Notes under the pieces: generated by a model
The model's input: only the letters and a program-made list of their open reading frames with translations
What the model was told of the DNA's origin: nothing
The model's database searches: none
In this document: positions 47,801 to 61,439 of the stretch, in pieces
Numbering within the stretch: position 1 is the stretch's first letter
Layout of the letters: each line of letters opens with the position of its first letter
Assembly: GCA_013350335.1 (NCBI GenBank)
Contig: CM023537.1
Coordinates: 8,547,438 to 8,611,437 of the forward strand
Length of the DNA: 64,000 nucleotides
Direction of reading: 5' to 3'
DNA from: Chimonanthus salicifolius
Taxonomy: Eukaryota; Streptophyta; Magnoliopsida; Laurales; Calycanthaceae
Program-made: the position numbers and the translations under genes

Positions 47801-50800
47801 ATTCTTTATTTTTATTTTTTCCATTTCTTTCATACATTATTTTTTCCTTCATATTTTTGTAACATTATTATTTTCTAATTTCATTATTTGCATTTATATA
47901 ATATCAAAATAGTATTACTTTAATTAGATCTAGCTGACTTTTAACTTTTTGACCTTGTCTATAACTCATCTGAGTCTTTAAATTGACTCGAATCAAAAAT
48001 AAATTTAGTTGTTATAACTTCAACCTTAGTAAGGAAAGATGATCTCAGATGAAATAAATACCAAATTCAACTACATATCAAATGTATAATAGCCGTTAGT
48101 TATTTCAACTTCAAATATATTTTTCTTATATTTATATCCAGTCTGTTAAAAATCAAATGGCAAATGGAATATTAGCATGACATTGGAATTAGTGTATAGG
48201 TCGAGTATGGATATTATCCAAATTGCCCTTCTTTTTCTTTAAAAAAAAATGGCCTTATTTTAAAATAATATTTTCTAAAATCAATGTGCTCTAATATTTT
48301 TTTTTTAACAATTATTAACCAGAGCACACACTTAATGGAATGTATGAACTCCAAAGTGGTGTATCATGTTTGACCCCTTTTAGGACGATGCTAATACTTA
48401 AATTATGTTTTTATTATATAGATTAAGATTTTTAAACAAATTATCATATTTAAGAGAGTTCCAATGAAATCAAGAGTACCTTAACCATTCGTATAATTAT
48501 TCTATTTCATTTTATTAATAAAGATCACCTAGAGATGTGTCCTCAAATTATAATTTGACAGTATAATGTACGGAGTAGCTTAACTATCAGACACTCTAAC
48601 TTTGGAATCAGATGCCTTAGGTTCGAATTCTATATTAAATTCACATGGCTTGCTATGAGTCACATTCATCTAAAGCAGAGGTCCAAATCTCAGCCGATAC
48701 GAGATGTATCGGCCGAGATATCTCGGATTTTGGACGCTCGAGATATCTTAGCCGGTAAGAGATATATCGGCCGTACATGCGAGATCTCGGTCGATATGAT
48801 CGAGATCTCACCGATATCGACCGATACAATACATCACAGCCGAGATTTGGGGAAAGAGAGAGAGAGAGAGAGAGAAATATCGGCTGATATTCATAGACCC
48901 AAGATCTCAGCCGAGACGTCAAGATCTTGATCCCATCGTTTTTTTTACCGTTTACCAAACACCCTCGTACTTGAGTAGAGATAGAAGTCTTCAAATTCTT
49001 CGGCAATAAAAAAAATTATAACTCTAACGCACCACCTAAATGGGCCCCACTATGGCTCTTATTACATTCATTACAAAATGTGATTTCCACAGCTTAGAGA
49101 TGATAGGCATAGTCAGTAATATGAAACTTTTTAATACTAAAAAAAATAATGTGTTATTTTAAAATATCTCTAAATTAAAAATATATAAATATTTATTCAA
49201 CTATGAGAACCACTTGAGACGGAGGTATGGTAGGTTAATGAATCATGGAGTTCAACTTAGGTAAGACTTAAATTGATTTCTAAGATGGTTCGACCTTTTA
49301 AATGATTTAGTTTCTTAAAAATATTATACTTTTATATTTTTAATTTTTCTTATTAAAAATTTATTCTTATTTTTTACCATTAGAGTCTTATAAAATGTAA
49401 TAATTTATAAAATCGATTTTTAGAAATATAATTTTTTATTTTTAATAATTTAAATATAAATATATTTTATTATTATCATATTATACTAAAATTACCGAGT
49501 CAAACGATTCTAGACGATACTAATAAAAGCAAACTGTAATTCGAAATAACTTAACTGACAGTCTGATTTTTAAAAATTATTTGAATCTCATCACCAAATT
49601 TAAAAGATTAAAAATTCGACACTAATATTATATTGAACCGTACGAAGCTCAACGGCTACTAGAGCTCGCTTCTGTGCACCTCGTGTCTACCGAAATATGT
49701 TACGTATCCTAATTTATTTAAGAGAAAACAAAAATGTCTAACTAGTTTTAGGGTTAATTAAATCTTGCCTGCTGTCGTTTTGCCAGTTCGGGAAATTCGA
49801 TCCTCCTGGAAGTGGAAGCTGAGCTAGCAGCAGAGCTGCTGTTGCTGGCACTCGAGAGCACCGAAGCTCCATACTCCTCCATCTTCTGCAACATTCCCTT
49901 GGACAGACCTTCCATCTTCAACCGCAGTATTTCCACCTACAATGACCACATCTACGATCATTCGTATTTAAAAAGAATATAAATATTATTAAATATATTT
50001 CTAAATTTTTGAATTTAAATAATAAATTAATATTTTTTACCCCAATAACTAGAGAGCCACCCATATTAATTATATACATTTAAATTTTAACAGTTTACGT
50101 TCGAATCTCGTAGTCATGTAGTTTTAAAGGGTTACATGCATTTCAAGTTTTAACCAATACTCTTCAAGAGAGGTTCTTGAGTTTCTTTGTTATAAAGAAA
50201 CTATTAACATATAGAAATTTTGATAATAAGGAGAATCTCCTTTTGTATTTTACAAATATATAATTATTTATGTGCTCAAAAATAGAAAAAATCCTTTTAT
50301 CAAAATATTGAGTGCCTTATGACTACATTCTTGAATTTTCATAAATCATTATAAAAAATTACTCAAGTGGAAAAGGGGACTTCTCCAGAATCAACTTATC
50401 TAAATAATCCCTGAAAAATTTACTCAGCCACTTGGTTTAAAGTTTAAACTAAGTAATATGGTCAACTTCAATATTAAAAAAATAAGATTTTTGTAGTGTA
50501 TTTAAAGAAAAATATTAAAAAATTAAGTTAATAGTCTTATGATTGACATCATCAATAACTAAACTTTTTTATTTTTACAATTAATTCTAATAAAAAAATA
50601 TTTATTGTAATTATACCTCAATTTTAATGTATCACCTATCAAGAAAATATTATTGAATACTCTGCAACACCACTCATACAAACAATTCAAAATGATGTTG
50701 ACAAAATAATAGTAAAAAATTAGCATCAATTTTTTATTTCTTTTTTTAATCTTTAAAGAAAGATTCATTTTCATGACCTTCATAGTTTATACTAAACAGT

Positions 50801-52635
50801 TAAAAAAAAAAATTATCTTCAAATGTTATCCTCAATAATAGCTATTTATTTTTATGATCTTTATTTTTTAAGAGTTTTGTTTTGAATTTCGATGGTTTTC
50901 ATGAGATTAGCATTTTCTCATGAGTTTTTTTGTTTTGTTTTTTCAATTGCCTTTCTATATTAACAATATTATAAGTTTTATGCATGACATTGAAAAATAA
51001 AAATCAATTATCCCTTATTATAAAAACCCGGTGCCCCAATATAAGCGAAACTTCAAAATAAGTCTGAATTTTATCCATCTGATAAAGAGTTTCCATTTAT
51101 GAAAAATTCAGACTTCAATATGAGATTATACATTAATTTTGGCTGATATTTTGCATTTGGGCCGGAATTTGTAACTGAGTTATGCTGCTTGTTCTTTGTG
51201 AATGTTTACAGAAACAGAGGAAAGAGAGAGAGAAGAAGGCGGTTTGGTTCAATCTTACATCGGCGAACCGGGTTTTTGTGTGGGAAGCAGGGCTCTTGTC
51301 GGACCGGGAATGGGCGGAGATGTTGAGGCTGGCCTCCGCCATCTCTCGTATTTCTCGCACGCATCTCTTCTCCTCCGAAACCTCGCCGATCTTCTCCAGC
51401 TTCCGACGGAGAACAGACGCCTGCCTGTCGAAATTTCTGCACTTGCTCACCTCAAAATCCCCAAATTCAGAGCTTTTCTGCAGTTCCTGGATCTTCTCCT
51501 CCAGCCACTCGATCTCTTTCTCCAGCAAAATCCCTTGGCTTTTGCTTTTTCCCTCGTTCATCTTCATCCGCCCCTGAATTTGTATTTGTAAAGAAAATTA
51601 GAAAACGGAAAAAAATAAAAAATTTCAAATTTCTCTCTAGAGAAGATTGTCATTGTCTGAAAATATCAGCATTTCATGCCATATCAACTCATGTTTGATA
51701 TAGGAATCTTGTTTTGGGTCTAACCCATTTCATCAAATTCAAAAGCATCTCTATTAAATAAATTAAACATTGTTGTGATCATCTTCAAAAACAATTACAT
51801 CATGTTGATAAATTATATTTTCCCACTGGGCTCCATAAAATATACATATATATATACCATCAGTTGTCTCCAAATCAGTAAAAATGGTAAAATTTTGCGG
51901 CTTTAAAAAAAAGCTAACGATAAAATATATTTATTCAACTCCATGAGCATGTACAATAGAAGTTGGAGAGTTTTTTCTTTATATATTCCACTTTTATAAT
52001 TAACCCATTAATTTCTTATCATGATTTTTTGTCAAAAAAGTTCATATCCTTGATTAATTGTTATAGTTGTTTCCTTTTATTTTTGTACTAAACTTTAATT
52101 TTAAATTGGCATGAAAAATATTAAAAAAAAAGGTATTGAGACTCTTTTTAACAGTCAGACCAAAAACAAAGGAGAAGCGAACAAAACAACAGATACGAAC
52201 CGAAAGCAGAGTATCCAGAGCTGATTGCATAATCCTCTCCACATGCAATCTGTTCCGCTCCATTTTCTTCAAAGCGATTTCCCTTTCCATCCTCAGGAAA
52301 TTGCATTCCGCCCGGAGAATTTCAGCTTGGAATCTCCACTTCTCTTCTTCGGAATCTCTTTTCCCGCCGCCCTCCACTCGTTCTCGACGCTCCGAGTCGT
52401 CGGAGTTGAAGAGAACGATGGGGACTGAGCGGGAGAAAACGCGTTCCTGGTCGAAGAGCGCCTCCAGCTTCCCCCTGCGGTCTACACAGTGGTGTTCCGG
52501 CTGTTCTTTGACTGAGAGCAGCTTCCCGGAGGGTGTTTTGGCTGTCCTGGAGCGCCTTGTCCGTCTGGGAAGGTGGAGAATTCTGGGGCTGGGTGGAGGA
52601 GGTGGCATTTGACATTTGGGTTTTCTCGAAGACAT
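44855..52635 (-). CDS. Plant coiled-coil protein, 509 aa, with KEN and D-box-like motifs
   Basis: Exons in coding order are 52201-52635, 51259-51573, 49769-49936, 46172-46369 and 44855-45268, all phase 0 and together 509 codons plus stop. I know no name for the family; homologues exist as plant-specific, myosin-heavy-chain-like coiled-coil proteins. The N-terminus is Pro/Arg/Ser-rich (residues 1-45). Coiled-coil segments cover about 100-140, 150-215 (EKEIEWLEEKIQELQ) and 315-405 (residues such as RKIVEHVRAETEQW and QVRDEMNDLQASKDFWEDRA). A Ser/Ala run sits at about 275-295. The C-terminus has KEN (447-449) in RLKEN, then RLPLQEIGN (475-483), which fits the extended destruction-box pattern RxxLxxIxN. 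Intron 3 has a GC donor. A cell-cycle role is inference from the motifs. The start Met opens the longest frame and lies 300 bp below a TATA-like element. Confidence 0.88.
46370..49768 (-). other. Coiled-coil gene intron 3 (3.4 kb, GC-AG)
   Basis: The donor reads CAG followed by GCAAGATT and the acceptor ends GGATAG. Inside are a SINE 3' tail (about 46715-46770, ending CACACGTAAATTC and poly-A), a T-rich tract (47680-47880), a partial SINE head (48567-48650, box B GGTTCGAATTC) and a TATCGG-family element (48680-48920). The remaining sequence is AT-rich and blank. Confidence 0.75.
48680..48920. mobile_element. TATCGG-family MITE relic
   Basis: It starts CAGAGGTCCAAATCTCAGCC and holds many TCGGCCGAGATATCTCGG-type repeats, a variant in which GATCTC replaces part of the palindrome. 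A (GA)n run is at about 48857-48875. The right end and target duplication are unclear. Confidence 0.6.
49937..51258 (-). other. Coiled-coil gene intron 2
   Basis: This is AT-rich intronic sequence with donor GTAAGATT at 51258 downward and acceptor TTGTAG at 49937. No insert is recognisable. Confidence 0.7.
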
Positions 52636-52935
52636 ATATTCAGCTCTACTTTTGTTGTTCTTCTGCTTTGGATTCTATTCTCTTCTTCTGGGTCTTTTGA
52701 ATGGAGACTTTGGTTGATTTTCTCAACTAGTAGATGTAAGTGGCATTCACTATCGAAGAACAGAAGAGATTTTGGGGGAGGGATGGACAAGAAGAAGAGA
52801 GAAATTAGAGGGGAAAGGTGGAGAAGAGACGAGAGAGATTCCAGTGGAGAAGAGAGGAAAAGAAGGATTGGATAGTTGGAGCAGAGTCGGGCGTGCTTCT
52901 CGTTTTCTGTAAAAGGGGGGATTCGGTTCTCTTCT

Positions 52936-52945
52936 CTATTTATTT
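52936..52945 (-). promoter_or_regulatory. TATA-like element of the coiled-coil gene
   Basis: Minus-strand AAATAAATAG lies about 300 bp upstream of the ATG, next to a purine-rich leader (CT-rich on the plus strand up to 52900). The match to TATA is moderate. Confidence 0.4.
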
Positions 52946-53889
52946 TAATTTTTTTCAAAAACTCAAACTGCAAATGACCAAAATGACCTTAACGGTTTAA
53001 AACTAAAGTATGCTCAAATTGCAAAATGATTAAGGTGTAATTCCAACTCACAAGGAAAATTATCCGTTAAGAAGCCATAGAATAATAATAGCTGCGGAGG
53101 CACTTACTGGTTTCTACATGGCCCAATCTGCACATTGGTCAATTCAGTGATTAATTATTTTTTTATAAAGGGTTTGTTAATTGTTAATATTTTAAATCTC
53201 ATCTAATATAGTAAAATTTAATTTAATTTTATAATTAAAATAAATGAGAATGGAGATCCAATTGAGAGAAAAGAAAATACAGAGGCTCCGGAAAATAAAA
53301 ATAAGGTTAGACCGAATTTTCGGCTGATATGTATTGGTATGTATCGGTCGATATTGCATAATATCGATTAAAAAGTTTTCGCAACAACTTATTCAATTGT
53401 AGAATTATTTTGAATTATTTTCACTAATTTCTTCAAGTTTTAGATGTAAAATAATTTTAAAATTTGAGTTTTTTGTGAAAATAAGTTAATGAAATAATAT
53501 CTAGTGTTTATGGAATTAAATGGAGATGTATTATTGTCATTCACATAGTTTTAAAGTTGTCTGTGTGATTTTCAAGATTTTTTTAAAATTTGATAAATGT
53601 CGGGATTTGTAAAATACTTCCCATTTTTTAGTTTCTTGTAAAAAAAAATGAAATGATATACAAATGTTTCCAGGATTAAATGAAGAGCTCTAAATATGGC
53701 TGATGTGTACGTACGATTTCTATTTTCTACACAACACCTTTCACCCGGGTAACATATTTACCGATCATTGCTAATTCATCATAAAAAAAATTAATAATTT
53801 TAATTATCTAAAGTTGACTTTTAAAAATGATTCTCTTCCATTTAATCCTATCAACTATATCATATCATCTGATACTATGAAGTTTATTA

Positions 53890-54235
53890 TGGCTGCGTTT
53901 GGATGAGAGGGGTATTAGGGGAATGAGGTGTTATCCGCCGTTACTACCAGGGTCTAAATATCGGCCGATACGTCGATATCTCGACCGATATCGATCATTT
54001 TTATAAAAATAAAAAATAAAAAAAATATCGGCTGATATCGAATGTTAAACCTCTGCTCCTTATCCTTATTTGATAACTAAAGAGTAAGTGTAAAAAAACT
54101 CAATTTTACCCTCGTTTACCCCTCTACTCTCATTTTTTAAAAATCTTTTGAAGCAAAGAGTATTCATAATTGGTTACTGCCCCTGATGACCCACCCCCGC
54201 AAAATTTATACCTCATTCAAATACAGCCATATATA
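53890..54235. mobile_element. MITE interrupted by a TATCGG-family element
   Basis: The outer ends ATGGCTGCGTTTGGATGAG and, inverted, ATGGCTGTATTTGAATGAG are near-identical inverted repeats. The inner element (about 53948-54047) starts CAGGGTCTAAATATCGGCCG and ends, inverted, CAGAGGTTTAACATTCG. Neither has a clean target duplication. A further TATCGG relic lies at 53315-53370. Confidence 0.65.
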
Positions 54236-54276
54236 TCTTCTTTAACCCCTTCAATTTATATTTATAATATAACCCC

Positions 54277-54420
54277 GAAAGTGCTGGAGCGATGACCAGC
54301 AACTCGCCTCAAGAAGCAAGAGTTTTGAGTTTGATTTATACTCCACCCTAAAAGGTTATTTCCCATAAATTTGCTTAGTGTGTATAGATAGAGAGGCTTA
54401 CACGTGCCAAAAAAATTGAA
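54277..54420 (+). mobile_element. tRNA-derived SINE, degraded
   Basis: The box-B-like GAGTTTGATTTATACTCC is followed by TTAGTGTGTATAGATAGAG and GCTTACACGTGCC, the body shared with 18725-18912 and with the dimer near 60.4 kb. Confidence 0.6.
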
Positions 54421-56616
54421 ACCTGAGCATCTTGATTATAAAAAAAATCATATTTCTAATATCACCAACGTTAATAATTTCAACTTTTAGAATAGGTCTA
54501 TTCTATTAAATCTTGTTAAACATGTGATACCATCTGATACTCTACACTTCATTATATCCTTTCTTATCTTTTCAAATTATATTTATAATGGTCTCTTTTT
54601 CCTTCTTTCATCTATCTATATTTTCTTTTAAAACAATTTCAGATAAGAGCCATATATTGTTAATTTTTCAATTAACATGTATATTGCCATACGCCTCAAC
54701 TGCATATATATATATTTATATGTATAGTTCAGATATATGGCATTATATTTCATTAATATTTTAGAAATTCATGATTAGTCGGATCATGTCTATGTTAATT
54801 TGTCATGAACACCACTTAAATTAGGCTTTTCGACATCGATTTGATTGATTCTATGGAGGCATATATTAATCGTTTTTCTAATTTTAATTAACATTGAATC
54901 AGAATTTTACTGATGTTCAGCGGTACCAATCACTGGTTAAAAGGCCTGGGTTTTCTCATGGGTTGTGTCAGATGATGGGTTTTTTTAATAATTAAAAAAT
55001 TATATAGAAGGATAGATTATCATGGGAACTATTATATTATCAAAAAAATAAGATTCATTAAATCAAATAAAATTTATAAACGGTTGAATCTAAGTTAAAA
55101 AAAAAAATGAACGAAATACAATATTAAGTGGATCCCACGTTGAATCTTTGTTTCCATGCGTCAAAAATGCGGGGCCAATTCTAAATATCTAAATTATAGC
55201 CACTGACTATTTTTTAAAAAAAATAATAGTTAATATTAAGATATCACACTGTTTGAATTTTGAATGAATTTTATAGATTAATATGATATACAATCTTGAT
55301 TAGAGATAACTAAATGATTAACTCTCATTGTCATATAATATAATTCAGACCACAATTTCAAGTTCAAAAGATTATCCTTTTCTAGTTAATCCAATCCATC
55401 TTAACTTCTTAAGATGGATTTTGTTTCTAATGTCTGTATTTTTTTTTCATTTAACTATTTTAGATAATATAATGTGAAATTGGGTTTTTGTTTTACACCA
55501 TATATTAACAATCTTGACTGTTGATGTGCTTTTTTACATAGGTGACTTATATCCAAAATTACTACAATAATAAACAATTGTACAATATAATTTAAAATGC
55601 ATTAGATGTAAATTAGATATTATTTTATTTTTTATATCAGTTTTTGGCAGTGGAAGCCTTTTTTATTTTTATTTTAAAGGTTCAATATGGCTAATCTTTT
55701 TTTTTTTAGCACAGGGTGATCCTTTCAATTTAAATTTTAAAACAAACAATTTGACAAATGTAAATTGGTTGATTTTTAAAATGAACAACTTGGGTTTTGT
55801 CGAGCAGACACTGGTGAGCAACTGAGCATTATTATATTTCACTTTTCACGACTTTTTTATAATTTTTTTTACCACGTTCACTTTTCATTAATGACAAGTT
55901 ACCATTTTATATGGTTTAAGTTGACCTCAAAGAATATTTTTAGTACTAACTCTTGATGAATATTTTTATGGATGATTTTTCAATGAACAATATTATTCTA
56001 AGAATTTATATTTGTTAATAGATATTTATATTTTATGATAGATTTTTTAAGATATTTACTTTTGTGATTTTTTTTTTTTTTTATGGATGAATGGATATTC
56101 GTGGATGATATACATTTAGATTATATATTTTGTCTTTTCTACATTTTTGCCCATACCGATCATGTTTATTATATTTAAGTATAATCCTCCAAAAGATTTC
56201 ACCATAGATCATAAGTATATAAAATTTCACATTGTGCAACTAAGTAATTTTCAATTTCAATCAGTGTATCTTCCCTTTCTTCTATTTGATTAAAGTTATA
56301 ATCTTTGTATTTTATTTTAGTTCTACTAATTATTGAATTGTTCGTCTCAAACGTTCTCCAATATTCTAACTTACTGTTGAGATGTCTTTTGATCTCACTA
56401 ATTTATAACTATATCATCATCAAAAAACATAAACCACAACACTTCATTTTGAATTTTTATGATAGGTTTTCTATAATTAACACAAAAAATATACGAGCTT
56501 AAAGCAAATTCTTGCTGGAATCAAACTCCGACTAAAAATTCTATCAATTCTATTAAGGATTGTAAGATTGGATCTAATGAATTATATATAGCTAAATTGA
56601 TTCTTGAGTAGATTTA

Positions 56617-56772
56617 AAGTTCCAACCGGTAATCTCTCACCTTAAGAAGTGAGAGGTGTCATATGTGAGCTCCAATGGCCTCACCTGGTGTCTTAGGGAC
56701 AGTGAATATCACCTGGGAAGATTTTACACTGATTTTCTGCAATTGCGTACACATAAATTAAAAAAAAAAAAA
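56617..56772 (+). mobile_element. tRNA-derived SINE
   Basis: The head CCGGTAATCTCTCACCTTAA and body CACCTGGTGTCTTAGGGAC through TTTCTGCAATTGCG and CACATAAATT plus poly-A align with the intact copy at 62349-62505. Confidence 0.75.
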
Positions 56773-57854
56773 ATTCCAATAAATTTCATGATTGGAATGT
56801 GGAATTTGTTTACTCGTTGCCAAATGGTTACTTATTATGCCTATTTATAGTAAAATATCATCAATCTTTTGAGGGAAAAGACCAATTCATCTATTCCAGT
56901 GCATTTTATTTTATAGGCTCAATAAGTAAATATTAAAATGTAAAGATAAAAAATCTTAGAACATAATTATGATTTCATGTATATATTTTATTTATAAATA
57001 AAAAGAAAATTTTAAACGGCCTTTAAATGAATATTGAATGTTAGTCTATATTTTAAGGAGATTTAAAATAGAGAATCTTTGGAAAATGGTTAAAAATAGA
57101 AAAATAAATTTTAAAGTTGGATTTCATGAGTTAGAAGGATTTGATCAATTTTGATCTGAAAAATAAGAAAATTTTGTATAGAAAAACGATTTTATAAATG
57201 GATATGATACGTTGAAAGATTTTATTTGATCTTATTCATGTAAAAAAAGGAAAATATAAAATAAGGTTTTAAGATTAGATTTGGTGAGGAAAGAAAAATG
57301 AAAAAAATGATATATATATAAAAAAATATGAATTAATTATTATTTTTTGGATTAACTTAAAAGTCATTAGGTAGTCTTTCAAAGAGTACAATTTATTAGC
57401 TCAATATCCTCTATAAAAAATTGAGACATTTGCAACTTTTACATACTGCCATAATAATAAAAAAAAAGAGCATGAAAATTAAATTGTTATATTATTTAAC
57501 GTCTCTTGAGATTAGACCTTTTCTTTCTAGACAACTACGTCAAATTTCATATTAGTTTTTTTTTTTTTTACAAATAAATTCTCAATTTGATAGTATAATT
57601 TATTATTATTATATATGAAACATAGATTAAAACTATTTTTTTTCTTTTAAAGACAACGAAATTCAAAACTCCTACATCTTCAAGTACAGAGGCATTGAGT
57701 AAAACTTCGAATCCAGAAAGCTCTAGTCAGAAATATCTAGTAACTTCGAGACTCTAAGACATTTAATTCTTAATCAGTAATCACAATGAGTTCTTTTAGG
57801 CATTGGAGTTTTTAATTCTATTTTGGTCAATAAAATATTTTAAGGTAAACAATA

Positions 57855-57990
57855 AATGTCGTTCAACTGATTAACATTAGTTCTAGTCCCAATAACTTAA
57901 TCTTCTGTATCTTAAGAGTAGTGTGTATCACCTATGAGAATTTCACATTTACTGTAATTTTCCATATGTAAATTTTTTTTAAAAAAAATA
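57855..57990 (+). mobile_element. tRNA-derived SINE, degraded
   Basis: TTCAACTGATTAACATTAG, then CTTAAGAGTAGTGTGTATC and TTTTCCATATGTAAATT before an A-rich tail match the 62349 family at reduced identity. Confidence 0.6.
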
Positions 57991-60321
57991 TCAATGATTT
58001 GAATGTTAAAATTAAAATAACACGACTATTTCAATTTTCAAAAAAGTCTATTTGTAAAGATAAAATTTCGTTGGGTGTTTCGTCGTACATGCACGGTGGC
58101 ACATTTAATAAAGGAAAAAAAGTTTCGTGACAGAGAATCCGTATCTGTAAATCTTAAAGGCAACACAGAGGAGAAGCAGCTGAGTTACATTCCAGATTCA
58201 TTCCACCTGCAAAACATAGGAAATCACCGGTTGTAAATCTATTGTTTAAGAATTAAATAATTAATTTTTATAAGATTTACATTAAACTTTATTAATTCAT
58301 AGAATGTAATATATTTTAAAAAGTAGTTTCTATCATAGTGCTTTTTTCTACTTTAAGATCTTGAGTTTCCGGCTCAAAAAATTAACTTGTTAGATAAATT
58401 GACTTAATCCTTTATAAATTTATAGTGTAGGAAAAAGAAGTTCATAAATAATAAATAGAAAAACAAATTATAGATTAAATACAAAAAAAAATAGAGATTT
58501 TATGTGGTTCTCTTTTAGTACATTCATAGGTTTAAACTACATCCACAATACTTAAAGGCGAGAAGAAGAAGAAAAGACAGCTGACTCAAGTTACAAAAAG
58601 GGACATTATATATTGGTTTGATTAGAGTTTACACATTTATAATATAAAATTTCATAATTACCTTCAATTAAAAAGATCTACAATCAAACTAATATATATC
58701 TAATAATCAGGCTGTAGGTCTCTCTTTGCAATTCTGACGTGGGATTCATTCACAGCAAAACCCATCAAGCCACAGGCCACTGTTCAACTGACATAAGGTC
58801 AGGCTCTTGTAAATGCCACATGGCATGCTAGTGTATTGTTTATTTCTAAAGATTCAATGTAGCAGATTCGCATAGGGGGTAGTTTGTTCTCTCCCGTTTG
58901 AGTTTGAGATTTTAAAAGAGTTTGATTTGATTTGAATAATAATAATTTAATGGAAGTGGGAATGACTTGCCGTCGAAGGAGGTTTGTTAGTAAGTATTAA
59001 ATTTAATGATAGAGAGAGTTGTTGATTGGCATTAATTTCTTCATGGAAAGAAGGAAGAGTTATCAATTTCTATCTTTCACCCATTGGCTCCCTCTTCACA
59101 AATCACAACCCTCCTGTCCTGCCCTCCCTTGCCCTCTTCTTCTCCTTCTCTTGTTGGTCTGTCCTCTACTTTCCAACCTTCCTCTGCCCCTTCATTTATA
59201 TTTGAAACAGACCCTAAAAGAATTCATCTTCCTCATCTTCCTATATATAATGTACTTTACATGGATCAGTCCCCTTCACTTGTGGGGTAAGTGGGCCACA
59301 CATTTATTAATCTAAACTCTTACACACCCATTCTTCCTTTTCAGTTCTCACACTGAGTCATGCCTTTCCTGCTCTTCTTTATTTTATGTACAGTAATTAC
59401 TGAATTGAAGTTATGACCAACTGATACTATTTCTACCATTGCTAACTTTCTAAAATAACTTTTACTGTGTTGGGAATGGGATGTCATTGTTCTCCTTAAT
59501 TCAAGTGTGGATCACCCTAGTTTTTTGAAAAATCCATTGCCAACAAACCGACTTCTTCTGCAGGGTTCAATCTACAAATTGCAATTTCTCTAAGTAGCTA
59601 AAATGCAAATTCTTTAGAAAATAATAATAATAAAAAAAAAAGGACAAGGGGTCTTTTGAAAGTTGAAAGTTGATACTATGGAGGGGGTTGGTACTTGAGT
59701 TGGTATCACTCAGCCCCTGCTGGCCCTCCTCATCTCCGTGACTGCTGTAATGTCTCAAGCAATAATAACTTACAAGGACAGCTTTCTAGACATATCAATT
59801 CCTAAAGCTTTGACGTATTAATCAAAGTTTTAACATAATTTTAAACTACCAATTCACTCTAAATTCTAAACCCTTTTGTAAAATTGTGTTTAAATAAAAT
59901 AAAAAAAAGATAATGATAGATTAGAGTGGTCTAATTAACAAAGGGATTCAAATGTTTGACATGAACAAGAAGCATGTAAAGGGTAGTGCAGTTAATGAGT
60001 TTTCTCCTCCGTCTGTGGCATATGGGCCCTGCTACAAAATAGCATTGAAGAAAGACCCACCAACAGGCAGTCTATGTTACATTACGTTACAGGGTGGCCT
60101 GTCATACAATTGGAAACCGTGGAGCCAACTCCAAATTTGAATTACCAGAGTTGTGAGCCTTGACAATATGGTAATAAGGTTTAAAACAAATGTAATATGA
60201 CACATACTAGTCATTTTTTTATTTGTTAAAGTCAACATAATCCAGCTTCATTCATCATCCACTTTTACATTTATTTACATTATAGAAACATGGAGCACTG
60301 TTTTCATCAAGAATCGTATTT

Positions 60322-60575
60322 GGAGCTCGTTTCATGAAACAGTATTCTTGAGTTCGATTTTCATCCCATTCTAAAAAGTCACTCCCTCTTGAATTATTTA
60401 GTGTGTGTGGATAGAGAGGCTTGCATATGCTCCGAGGATTAGTCGGTTGGAACTCGTCTCAGAAAACGGGAGTTCTGAGTTCGATTCTCACTCCATTCTA
60501 AAAAGCTACTCCCTGTTGAATTATCTAGTATGTGTGGATAGAGAAGTTTGCATATGCTCCGAGGATTAGTCGATT
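60322..60575 (+). mobile_element. Tandem SINE dimer, period 127 bp
   Basis: Two consecutive copies (about 60322-60448 and 60449-60575) each have a box B (GAGTTCGATTyTCAyyCC), then TAGTrTGTGTGGATAGAG, and end CATATGCTCCGAGGATTAGT. Head-to-tail repetition without a poly-A between them suggests unequal crossover or dimeric retroposition. Confidence 0.8.
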
Positions 60576-60852
60576 GCTAATGAATTTAGAATAAGTAATT
60601 TTTAGATGTAATTTTAAATCTATTTAATCCTTTCAACTTAAAGTTGTACAGAACTTATCATCCTGTTGGTCTTGTGACATAAATTCAAATATGGCCAATT
60701 CTAAATCTAATAATCCATTAAATTAAATGTTTTAGATGTAAACAATGCACATAAAGATAGCATAATACAGTATGAATATGGTTTGCACACAAGGAAAAAA
60801 TCTAATTTAAACCACAAAATAAAATAGATGCAGATCCTAATTTAGTTTCATG

Positions 60853-60963
60853 TAGGGGTTTTAATATTGGCCGATAACTGATATCATTCGATATCGGTGG
60901 TTTTAATTTAAAAAAAAATTAGAGAGAGAAATTTTGCAATCGATTCCGATATGTCAACCCCTG
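60853..60963. mobile_element. Small TATCGG-family MITE, 111 bp
   Basis: The ends are TAGGGGTTTTAATATTGGCCG and, inverted, CAGGGGTTGACATATCGG. The interior keeps TTCGATATCGGTGG. Flanking 8-mers match at only 5 of 8. Confidence 0.6.
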
Positions 60964-61439
60964 ATCTCAAGTATCTTGATGAGGATGCAGATTTGATTAT
61001 GCAATCAAAATTCAAGTTGAATTCAAATTCAAATTTTAAAAATAATAATAAAAACCTCACATGAATTTAACCTGAACCTAACTAATTTACTTTTCTAGCA
61101 CTAATTTTTTTCTCACTCCATCAGACGTATAATGTTCTTGTCCTTTTACAATAGGAAACAGCTCAGTATGAATATTAATCTGCTATTACATTCATCCAAA
61201 TTTGGCATTTGGTGGGCCATAATTAGGTGCTGGAAAATGAAACATGTTCATTATCATGGTGATCACTACTGGTCCTACAATCAAACAGATTTTTTACCTT
61301 AATTTCAATTTTGGGGCAATAGAATTTTTTTATCTGACATAAACATTTTTTTTACTAATATTTAAAAATTTACAATTTAGATTGAAAATAACTAATATTT
61401 TATTAAGTTTATTCAAGAAATTAAAAGAGCTTTAAACTC

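Larger units (their letters stand above)
52946..61439. other. Intergenic, no gene supported
   Basis: This is AT-rich sequence with scattered MITEs and SINEs, listed separately. Two GC-richer spots, 59019-59315 and 59940-60140, have plus-strand open frames (98 and 62 codons). The first is CT-rich and Pro/Leu-heavy and ends at a good GTAAGT donor after SPSLVG. Neither resembles a family I know. A first exon whose gene continues elsewhere is possible but unproven. Confidence 0.5.

Noticed and set aside
52136..52615. Open frames on the plus strand and in other minus frames over exon 1 of the coiled-coil gene
   Set aside because: These are shadows of the GC-rich Arg/Ser/Pro coding exon.
59019..59315. 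Plus-strand gene
   Set aside because: The Pro/Leu-rich frame has no recognisable motif and two frames are open at once; kept only as a note in the intergenic entry.
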